64,000 bases of DNA, taken from the NCBI GenBank assembly GCA_014529385.2, contig CM043963.1, positions 109,348,912-109,412,911 on the forward strand. The letters run 5' to 3'. Source of the DNA: Adiantum capillus-veneris. Lineage: Eukaryota > Streptophyta > Polypodiopsida > Polypodiales > Pteridaceae. The notes beneath the pieces were generated by a model. It did no database searches. It saw only the letters and a program-made list of their open reading frames with translations, and was not told where the DNA came from. How positions within the stretch are numbered: the first letter of the stretch is position 1; every line of letters begins with the position of its first letter. Positions 1-11,100 of this stretch are shown here, in pieces. Both the position numbers and the translations under genes were made by a program.

Positions 1-752
1 GAAGAGGGTGACCTCTCTCTGTATGACGATCTTGCTCTCCATAGGTGGAGTGCTGAGAAAGTAGAAACCGATGCCCTTTATCAAAAAGGCTGTATTTGCT
101 AAAAGCCAAGCCTTTAAGAGGCTTTAGAATAAAACAAGGCTAATTAAGAGAGACAAATGAGAGATCCCCAAAAGATCTTGAGGATCTTATCTTGAAAGAT
201 AATAAGGCTTAGCTGTAATCGTAATAAGCCATTGTTATTGGAAGATTATTCATAGGGATTAAAGACTACCAAATAGGATTTGAGCATCTTACACAATGGA
301 TAGATGGCATTAAAAAAAAGGATAAATTAGACTACGCAACCTGCTTTAGGAAATATAGATAAACAAGAGACGACATAGATAGAAATAAATCACTAACCCA
401 CGATGAAAACTGATACAACTCATAATGAGGATATATTTCTAACTAATAGGTTTAGCCCTATCTTTATCTAGTAGAACCATATTATTAGAAGTGCCTTTAG
501 GAATGAACGATGCTAACAATCAGCTTAACTTAGGTTTGGGTGCTTGAGCTTTGCTAACCCTGAACACAACTTATCTGTAAAAGCATATTCGGCTAAATAA
601 ATTTGTATATTTGATATCCACTGCTGAGTTATTGAGAGAATGAACTGTGGTAGTCTTGGTATCAACCACTGCATTTTGTAGTGAATCCCACGTTGTCATT
701 GAACTTCTTGTAGTTCATTGTCACTAGTAAATGTTTGTCCTTTTTGTTGCAG
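1..752. other. Left-edge intron or upstream sequence, no recognised gene
   Basis: The sequence is AT-rich with stops in all frames. A short + strand open stretch (about 1-110) has no recognisable family. No ARA1 exon is visible here, so the preceding exons, which carry the start codon and about 230 residues by comparison with the Arabidopsis protein, lie left of the window. The last bases before 753 form a pyrimidine-rich splice acceptor ending in AG. Confidence 0.5.
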
Positions 753-2173
753 TGCCAGCATTTCGTGATACAATTGATGTGCCGCTTGTTGTGCGAAAGC
801 CATTAAGATCTAAAGAAGAGGTCTGAAAACAACCCTTACTGCTGCTTTTTAATGACAGAAAGATTAGGTAGTGAAAAGTATAACTTTTAAGTCAGTTCAG
901 GTGAGAAATGAACTTGGAATCAATGAAGGGGAGAAGCTGTTGCTCTTCAACTTTGGAGGCCAGGTATACTCTTAAACCTATTCAACAATACTTGAAGCTA
1001 TAGGATAGGGGTATATGGAATCATCTTTAATGTGAGCTAGCAAATCTTGTGCCGTACATGGTGGCCATAAGCGTATGTCTGCATTTGATAAGTCTATGTC
1101 AACATTTACCTCACAGACATTCTTTTGATGGTCGTATTTTTCACTTTATGCAGGATGCTAACTGGTCACTTGAAGAGGAATTTTTACCCAGGGGCTGGAA
1201 GTGTTTGGTATCTATATCTATCTGAGTCAAATGTGGTTTTTTATCATATGCAAGTTATCTGGCTGGTCCTTAGGCAAGTAAATTCGTTTGGAAGGTGTGT
1301 GCAGCACCCACAGGGCAGACTTTACCTTCAAACTTTAAAGCTGTTGCGAGTGATGCTTATACCCCAGATCTTATTGCAGCAAGCGACTGCATGCTTGGTA
1401 TGATGATTACAAATTTAATAGGTTGTACACATTGGTTTACACATATGAACATTAAAGGCTGGCCATCAGCTTTTGGTTGTCCACAGTAAAAATAAAACTT
1501 CTCCAATCTCCTATGCCATGCATTCATTAATCCCTTCCTAAGTCTGATCTTCCGTTTGTTTTTTTCTCCTTCTGATGTGAACACAAACCAAATGACTTGT
1601 TAGAGACCTATCTGCAGGCAAAATAGGTTATGGGACCACAAGTGAAGCATTGGCATTCAAAGTACCCTTTGTGTTTGTGCGTCGTGACTACTTTAATGAG
1701 GAGCCATTCTTAAGAAACATGCTTGAGGTAAGCAAATCACCTCTCAACTTTGTGAAGTAAATCATGTTTTAATGCAGTCAAGAGGGTTTTTAACTTGATC
1801 AAGCTATCTGTGTTATATATATTTCTCCTCGCTAAGGATGTTTAAGTTGAAATAGCAATGGCTATCTTTAACTTCCTAGAGCATTTAACCCACCAATCGC
1901 CGTTGTCTTTTTGCAGTATCATCATTGTGGAGTAGAGATGATTCGGCGTGATTTTTTGACCGGCTGTTGGTCTCCCTACTTAGCAAAAGCTCTAAAAACT
2001 GTCCCATCATATGACGGACCCTTGAATGGTGGAGAGGTGAATAATTTTTTCAAATGGTAACGAGGCCATGCATCAGTTGTGAGTTGTGACTAGAAGGATT
2101 TAATGGGTATGTGCAGGTTGTTGCAAGAATAGTGGAGGAAACTGCATCGGGAAACAATCTAGCTTTTCAAAAA
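753..2173 (+). CDS. ARA1: ARA1 exon group 1 (7 exons): glycosyltransferase-like half
   Basis: Seven exons (753-820, 901-963, 1154-1207, 1295-1397, 1618-1727, 1917-2036, 2117-2173) separated by introns of 80-220 bp. The translation reads [16 protein letters not shown], then [63 protein letters not shown], and ends [15 protein letters not shown]. This matches the second lobe of the glycosyltransferase-like N-terminal region of ARA1 proteins, which resembles nucleotide-sugar-binding GT-B folds; its catalytic role in this family is unproven. The first exon starts with two bases of a split codon, so an upstream exon ends in phase 1. The last donor, at 2174, opens the 8.2 kb intron with the gypsy element. 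Confidence 0.93.
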
Positions 2174-5100
2174 GTAAGTTTCCATCCCTTGGTTTACTGA
2201 AACCAAGGCAAAAGATGCTCTCTAACAATTCACCGACACAAAGTACACAAAATACCTTCCTCGAGGTTGAGAAGGGCATAATCGTGTGAGAAAGTTGAGG
2301 ATGCACCCTACCAACATTTTTAAAACATAGACTAGAATACTTCTATTGATGTTGGTGGATTCCCAAGAGAAGAAACTTCTGAGCTATCTGATACACCACT
2401 AATCTGGCCACCAAAACGAGGCAATGGCCACAAGAAAATGATGATGACCAAAGCTCTTCTTGCACTTTCGGTAAGAAACGAGGGGACGTTACTGAGCTCA
2501 ACAGATCGCAACACCTCACAGACTTGAAGTTTGCTTCCCCAGGCATAACACAACCAGTCAATATCGTTAATAGCAAGTGGTGCAGTGCCTCTGAATCTAG
2601 GGAGAACCCATCCCCATGTGAAATTTCAGTAAACTGTGGCACCGTGTTTGATAATGTATTTATGCTAATGAATTCCTCGTCAATAAGTTGCATAACTTCG
2701 ATTGATAGTGCCTCAGCTCCAGCTTGGTACGTTTTGGCATAAGGCAAAATAAAATTTTGCCGAAAAGCTAATGGAAGAAAATTGCATTCATTTTGAAATT
2801 AAAGCAGCTATTTCAGCCCCTTACAATTTATATACGCATACCATGGTCATGTTGAGAACAAACGAGCCACACGGTGTCAAGAAGTACGCACTGCAGCAAG
2901 AAATTGCGGGGCCTCTGACTGTGAGGGTCGAGCTTTGGAAGCAAAAGAAACACTTAAAAAGTGCAAAAATTCCAGCCATGAAAGACACACTCTAGAAAAT
3001 AACCAAGATCGACTCAAAACTCTTGTTTGCGTGATGATTTGGTGTAGCCTCGCTCGCAAGCACAGATAGATGCTCTTCGCCCTGATAAAAACCCTAAATT
3101 TACGCTTCAATTCTTCATCGCGACCATTTCATGGAAGCTTCAGAACTTCATTACACAAGCCCAAATGGTTACTTTAGGAGATTAAACCCTAATTGGTGGC
3201 CTCAGAGCCTCGAACGTGTGGTGGAAACAGCATGGGACTGCCCTAGCACCCTCCCTTGCAATGGTAGTATCTCCTCTGTTAGATATCCAAATGAGTTCAT
3301 TTTTGGTTCTATAAACTCTCTCCCAACTTGAGCAAGGATGGCACCGTCGTTGCTATGGCATTTTTTTGCCAATTTTTGACCATTTTATAACCATTTTTAG
3401 CCTAAAAATGCTCCGCTAAAAGCCCAAACAAGCTTGGAAAAATTCCTAAGTTTGTGGAAGGTTCCTTTGGGCTCAAATTACATGTTGAACCTTAGTTTCC
3501 CACTTGTCAAGCACTTTGGACACATCTTTAACAGTCACGCATGAAACCTACTATTTATGGCGAAAATCGCCCGCATTGAACTTTCTAGGAAAAACGAGTG
3601 TTCCACTTCGAAACACTTGACATTTGTTCATTTTTAAGCAGATTAGACATGTTTTAATGTGTTAAAACATGCATTAGTGCCACGTCCAAGGCCTCGCCTC
3701 CCCGATAAGGTACGCACTCGACTGCAACCGCGGCATCTGTTTTCGCATATATACACTGTAGCATTTGGTCCCACAAATCAAAACCATGAAGAGTAAGGTA
3801 AATAATTTATGTTAGAATTATGCACGTGCCATGGCATGACATCGGTCAAATTTATTTTCTTTCTGACAGCAACAAAGTGAGCCTAGAGTTGATTGATTCT
3901 TTTAAGAAGCAACAAAACTCTAAAGAAAGGAGTTAAACATAGGAACACTTGTATGCTTGGAGAACAAAGGCTCCAAAAGTCTCACAGGTTTCTAAGGTCA
4001 TATGGAATTTTTCATACGTTTGCTCATCATCAGTTTGCTGTCTCACAAATGGATGGCAAGCGTTTGCATCATTTTTGAGATACTAAGGCTCATCCTTAGG
4101 ACATGAGGGGATGCGGCTATGTCTTTTAGAGAGAGAAACAAGATATTGTAGATGTAACAAACTTGGACACTCCAAGTCAGGAACTGGCACGACACAGGAG
4201 AGAGAATCACCTTAAACACTTTACACTTAAATCACAGTTCAATTGAGTCAAGCCCAGCGTAGTTCCGTGCCGAGAGAGATTGGCCCCAAAGACTGGCGCC
4301 CCTATCAATAACTCTTTTTGTATTCATAATTGAGCAAAGTACAGTTGCCTTTGGGTCGCCTTTAGTCACTTGTTAGCACAAAGTGAGCCAGAGAGATCCC
4401 AAGTGACTTATTTGAAGGCCCTTGGCCTTGGGGAAAAGCAGTACATGAAAAGCCTTCAACTCAAAAGCACTTGGCTCCCAAAAACAGGTAGCGCAAAAAG
4501 CGGAATTCCGTACGTCCTGCCATATTAGCACAACCAGCGCGATATGCGGAAATGTGTACGGATAGCCACATCAGCAACTCAGCATGAATTGCGGAAATTC
4601 GGTACAGCAGCAAACCGCTAGCTCTTTTTAATTCCTAGTGTCCCCTAGGGCCCTGTTAGCAAGTGCCCATAATTTGGGACACTTATTAGCATGCCACGTC
4701 ATCAATTTGTGACATACACCCCCTCTTGAAAGAGTTGTAATCACCCTCGATAATGCCTGCAAAACAAACAGAGGCCATAAACCAGTTCAATAGACACTGA
4801 CCCTAAGTACCGACGCACTAGACAAACACAAATCTAGCACTTTCACAAAGATGACTCAATCAGTGCACATTCACATCATGACTTAGTCAGTGCACATTTA
4901 CATCATATCAATCGCATAAAAATTGATTCCAGATCTTAGCATGATTCTGGCAACGTATTTAGCAATCGCATCTAGATCCATCCCGAACTTCACTAATGTC
5001 GGATTAGCTAATTCTTATTGCGATCATGTCTATAGATTCTCAAGACCGAAATGTTGCAGTCATTTCATCTTTCAAACCTGCACTCAAACAAAATCACACG

Positions 5101-8100
5101 AGAGAGTACAAATCAATCAGATTCAGTTTCGGGAATACCCATTTTGAATATTCATAAAGTTATACAACAAAATATTGTCAGCACAACAATATCCCTGAAA
5201 TACAATGGGAGAATCAGTGACTCTATTCCATCCAAGTAATCTATGACAAAGGAGCAGAGTGACTCCCCTCTTGTGCAGTCCTGTCTGCACCATAATCAAT
5301 CGTGCTGATCTGCGGGATCTTTCGGAATAGACGCAGCTAAGACAAAAGCCTCAAGGTAAACTTTCAAAATCTGAGGAGTATCTGCTAGGTCCTCATCCTC
5401 CATCCACTTTGCATTCAATGCCGGATAGTTATTAAATTTTACTAAGAACTGCCAAATTACTTTACCTTTCACTTTTCTTTCCTTATGTGCCAGAATTTGT
5501 TCTGAAACGAGTATCTTCTTGCTCTTTTCCACTTCGGTTGCTCATCAAACTCCCCATCAACTGACACCTCATCCTTAAAAGGGTTTCAAGAGACTCACAT
5601 GAAACGCATTGTGAATCTTCCAAAGTGTCTGGCAACTTGAGTTTGAAGGATACATCATTGATCTTTTCTTGAATCTGGAAAGGGCCATAATACCTCATGC
5701 TAAGCTTTGGAAAAAGCCGCTCCTTCCCTTTCGTTTCCTTAGATTGCTCCTCAAGCTCCTTGTCAACTGGCACCTCACCCTTGAAAGGTTTCAAGAGACT
5801 CACATGAAAAGCATTGTGAATCTTTCTAGTTTCTGGCAACTTCAGTCTGAAGGATAGATCACTGATCTTCTCTTGAATTTGAAAAGGGCCATAGTACCGC
5901 ATTTTTAGCTTTGGAAAAAGCTGCTCCTTTCCCTTTCGTCTCCTAAGGCATGCCTTCTCAAACGGTAAGAGCACCCAAATCATCCTCCTTTAACTGCAAG
6001 TTGCATCGATGTCTATTAATTGCCTTGTTATGCCGTGTTTGATTGATTCCCGGTAGTACACCACTGAACCGGCCACCTTACAGAGTTAGCCAAGCCCAAA
6101 ATGAAGAAATAATGAACCAAAACAGATCGATGATATACTCGATAGACTTGAGGGTTCTACTTGCCGAATTGATCTGAAGAGTGGTTATCATCAGTTCTAG
6201 ACACGTTTATAAGACAGTTTTCAGGACGACTTTTGGTTTATACGAATATTTGGTAATGCCATTTGGCCTTACGAATGCACCGGCTACATTCAACCCGTAT
6301 GATGGACATAATTTTTAGAGAGTACTCATCATTTGTGGGCACCTTCTTTTGACGATAGCATCATCTTCTCCAAGATTCAGGCAGAACACAGACACCACCT
6401 ATTGCAAAGTCTTCTAGGTATTGTAGAAACATAGATTGGTTATCAACGCCAAAAAGAGCGAATTTTTCCTTTGTGAAATCGGCTCCGAGTAAATAATGCC
6501 GCCATTGTGTCTCTTTCTCATATATCTGTGCTACCAACTCTGGCCGTGAAAACATCCTGCTTTCGTTAGCAATGGCATGGCCTTCTTGCATCAAAACTGC
6601 TCTGCGACTACGACCACAAGCATCCAATAAACTTCGAATGTCTTTTGCAAGTCTGGCAAAGCCAACACTGGTCCGGTAGTCAATTTTTCTTTGAGCGTCT
6701 GAAAAGCAGTCACCTCTGTCGGTCTCCATGTGGAAGGGACTCCTTTTTGAGTCAGTAAATGCAAAGGTGAAGCTATCTCTGCAAACTTCCGAATGAACCA
6801 CCGCTAATAAGAGAACAAGCCCAAAAAGCTTCGAACTTCGTGAACCTTCTTTAGGTCAGGCCAATCACGAATAGTTTCGATTTTGGCCGGGTCCATTTGC
6901 ACTCCTTCGTAGACGATGTGCCCCAAGAAATGTATCTCCGGTAAGAGAAACTCACTCTTTTCGACATTGATAACCAATCTATGCTCACGCAATGCCTGAA
7001 AGACCTGTAGCAGATGATGTCTGTGTTCTGCCTCATTCTTGGAGAAAACGATAATGTCACCAAAGAAGTGTCCACAAAAGATCGATACTCTCGGAAAATC
7101 CTATCCATCATTCAATTAAATGTTGTTGGAGCATTCGTGAGTCCCAAAAGCATCACCAAATTTTCATATAAATCAAAAGTTGTCCAAAAGGCTGTCTTGT
7201 AGACATCTCCCAGAGCGATTCGGATCTGGTGATATCCACTTTTCAAATCAATTCGGCTGAAACAAGAGGATCCCTGAAGTCTGTCGAGAATATCGTCGAT
7301 CCTTGGAATAGGGAATCTGTTCTTGATGGTGATTTTATTGAGAGCTCTGTAATCAATGCACATTCTCCAAGATTCGTCTTTCTTTAGTACTAGCAAAACC
7401 AGAGAACAGTAAGGTGACATGCTAGGTTGGATGAGACCCTTTTCTAGAAGTTCGTTTACTTGGTTCATTATTTCTTCATTCTAGGCTCGACTAACTCGAT
7501 AAGGTGGCCCGTTCGGTGGTGTACTTCAAGAATCAAATCAATCGTATGGTCCTCGGGACGAGATGGAGGTAACTCGCCTGGTAGAAGCAATCAGACTGTG
7601 TGCAAAAATTATTCTCGTTCTTTATCCAATTCATACATATTGGTTCTTTGTTCATCATTCAATTCTTTCAAGTAGATCGAGTAAACAAAAAGATTGGATT
7701 TCATTAATTTTGAAATGACCGAAGCCGATACAATAGGGACAGAATCGCTCTTCAATTTTACATCAAGCACAATTTTCCTGCCCTTCTCATTCCTCAAAGT
7801 CGCTTTTTTTGCCTGATAGTCAACCATGGCGTTGTTCTTGTGGTACCAAGGGATTCCTAGTAGGACTTCACACCCTTCCAAAGGCATGATGTAAAAGTCC
7901 TCGTGCCCTAAATACCCTTGACAATGCAAACGAAGTTTGCAAATGACAGGTGTAATGGCAACATCTCGTCCGGATGCCGCTAGAACTGCCTCCACCTGTG
8001 GCCCCATTCGGTAGGGCGTAATTCCAAATCGAACCGCCAATTCAGGTGAAATGAAGTTGTCCTTGGCTCCTCCCTCAAAGAAGACGAGGGCTTCCTGATC

Positions 8101-11100
8101 TCTTACTTTGCCCCATACGCAGCAAAGTTGTGTGCTTTCGTCCATTTGATTCTGGTCTTTCCCCATACAATCTGATACCAGTCCTGCTTTCATCTTTCCT
8201 TTCCTGCCACGTTCTTCAGCCGCTTTAGAACTCTGTGGCCCGTCTTCCGAGTGTCCTCGTTGTGCCTTTTTGGGGCACCTTGCAAAGATGTGTCCTTGTT
8301 CTCCACTGTCAAAACACTTCCCCTCCTTAAGATAATCTGTTCTCTGTTTCTTGGTCGATCGGGGTCGGCATCCTTCTTTTTCTGAAACTTGTTCTTTCTT
8401 CTATTATCATTTGTTGAGTTCTGTCCAGTCCTTGGTGTCGAAACTTGATCAGTGGGGTAAGTCAAGTTACCCAAATGCATAGAAAATCCCCGCTTAGCAT
8501 GTCCCATCAATTGTTGTATGGACTCGGACTTCTGCTCAAGGCAGTAATCTTGGATCTCTTTGGGAAGTCCACAACAAAACCCCCTAAGCATCCCCCTTGT
8601 TGCGTTTCTTCGATTGTTTCTTCGCTTCCCAAAAGTTGGTTGACTCGCCTTTTGAGGACTTCATCAAGTTATTCGTCAGTAAACATCCTTGGAATAGGAG
8701 GTTTCTTGAGGGCCGTTTTTAGTGGTGAGTCAATAGCTTTTTGCCAATGTGTATGCACTTTGTCAATCGGGTGCCGGGTCAAAAATTTGGCATAATATGG
8801 ACCCTTTGCAAATTGGAGCATTTGCTTTGCGCACTCATCAACCTGCTATTGACGTTGCATCTCCATAAGCTTATACTACGTAGGCCAAGGTGGCCCGTAT
8901 TTGTGATCTGCTAATCCATTAGAATTTTCCATGCTGCCTCCCGTTTTTGAGGTAGCAAGAGAAGTCGTCTGATTCTTGCTAGAATCCATGTGTGTCGCGA
9001 GAAAAAGGATCAGATTCCCCGGTAGAAGAGAATCGACTGAGCTCTGATACCATTATAACAAACTTGGACATTCCAAGTCTGGAATCTGGCACGACGCACG
9101 AGAATCACCTTAAACACTTCACACTTAAATGACAGTTCAATTGAGTCGACACGGTGCGGCGTAGTTCCTTGCCCAGAGAGATTGGCCCCAAAGATTGGCG
9201 TCCCTTTCAGTATTTCCTTTTGTATTAATAATTGAGAAAAGTACAATTGCCCTTGGGTCGCCTCTGCTCACCAGCTTGTCAGTACAAAGTGAGCCAGAGA
9301 GAGCCAAAGGGTCTTATTTAACGGCCCTTGGCCTTGGGAAAAAGCAGTACATGGAAAGCATTCAACTCAAAAGCACTTGGCTCCCAAAAATAGGCAGCGC
9401 AAAAAGCAGAATTCCGTACGGCTTGCCATGTTAGCACAGCCAGCATGATCTACAAAAATCTGCATAGACAACCACGTCAGCAACTCAGCGTGAATTGCGG
9501 AAATTCCGTACAGCAGCAGTCCGCCAGCTCTTTTTAATTCCTAGTGTCCCCCAGGGCCTTGTCGGTAGGTGCGCATAAGTTGGGACACTTTTTAGCATGC
9601 CATGTCATCAGTTTGTGACAATAGATATCCTTTTGGAAGGTATTTGTTTCTACCGAGATTATAAACTGTTCAGTGTTGGATATGTACAAACAAACTACGA
9701 ATCGCATATTTGCAGCCCTGTTAGCATGGCACTGACTAGGATATGGTAATAAAATTTTAGCATCCTTTAGGAGAGGAAGGCAGAGATTTTTGATATATTA
9801 TGAATATGTCAGGTGGCGCATATTGTGTGCAAGTTGCAGGCTAGTCCTGAGACATGAGTCCAGGAAGCTATTGAAAAACTTCTGGTAGGTTTTATGCACA
9901 CTCGAGGAGAAAGTGGGGTCATTTAGTGGCTCAGTTCTATGCAAGAGAGCAAATGACAGAGCAGGCTGGTTGACAAGTTCTATTTTTTTGTGAGATGAGT
10001 ATGGTCAATGAATAAGGAGCACACAGCTCCGTCGTGGCCTCTATTTAACATTCACACGATCTCTCACAAATACTGAGGACTGCATAGCTCCTATCTAACA
10101 TTTTCTCATAAAGGAGAGAGCAGACTGGTTGATAAGTTCTATTTTGTGCGAAATGAGCGTAATAAGTACACACCTCCATGCTGTCTCCTTTCTGATTCAT
10201 GCATTTGATTTTAGCTTTTTCTGTGCTTATTCAGATGTTTTCCTTACTTACAACCTCGTAAAGATCCTGTGTTTTTCCTATCATTTGTTTTATTGACAAA
10301 AGCTTTCGTGTATTTAATGAATTTACAGAAAAGTGGTGCGGGAAGACTTCAAGATGCTATCGTCTTTGGATTTCAAATGCAAAGGATACCTGGCCAGGAA
10401 TTAGGTATACCAAAGTGGTATACACATGCTGAAAAAGAATTCACACTTCGTTCAGCTTCTAGTCTTGAGTGCATCACTTCTAGCTTGTCAGAAAAGTCCC
10501 TGAAACCTGAAGTGTAAGTCTGTTTAACATTCAAATTGCCTCTGGGGTTACAATAGGACATGCCTTAATGCTGATTTGTCTGCATGTTGCGAATTGACAG
10601 GGGGGACTTCGAAGTTCTTTATGGAGATGGCTATAATCTTCTTGATACTACAGCGTTTTTGAAGAGTCTATCAAGCTTAGCAGACATGACAGATGAGAAA
10701 CGAATAACAATGTCAGAAGCACCATTTTCACGAGAATGGCTTGCGGCGGCAGGACTGTTTGACTGGAAGGTCTGACTGCCTGATCTGTACTTTTAAGGAT
10801 TAGTAATTTTGGAGTGTTGATCACTTGTTTCAATCAATACTGCAGCATCTATCTGAACGCACATACTAATCAATCAGAAGTATTTGATGAAGTAACATCA
10901 ACACTTCCCTTCACCCCACCCCGTACCATCCCCCCTTCCCCCCTTTTTAAATGAGGATCTGACTTCTGCACCGGTGGCGTATTGATAGGAGCATATGCCA
11001 TGCATTCTATGTGTTGGTTGTGAAAGTGGCAATGCATTCTCGAGGCAAGGAGAAAGGGCACATATGCTGCATACTGTGATGGTAGAGTGATTGTTACCGA

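Larger units (their letters stand above)
4153..9620 (-). mobile_element. Ty3/gypsy chromovirus LTR retrotransposon, complete ends, decayed coding
   Basis: The element is 5468 bp on the minus strand with two related LTRs (4153-4714 and 9054-9620). A primer-binding site of the initiator-Met tRNA type (TGGTATCAGAGC in its own orientation) lies beside the upstream LTR, and a polypurine tract beside the downstream one. Internal order is gag, protease, RT, RNase H remnant, integrase C-terminus and chromodomain, the Ty3/gypsy order. The flanking pentamers are gtaga (4148-4152) and ataga (9621-9625), a 4/5 match consistent with an aged target duplication. It is inactive: there are many stops and frameshifts, the RT active site is broken, and the integrase core is replaced by an inverted RT piece (6118-6355). 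It sits antisense inside an ARA1 intron. Confidence 0.9.

Noticed and set aside
6361-6801. 146-codon open frame on the minus strand
   Set aside because: It is a wrong-frame reading of the RT-RNase H connection; the real sequence ([15 protein letters not shown]...) is in the frame that continues from 6804-6992.
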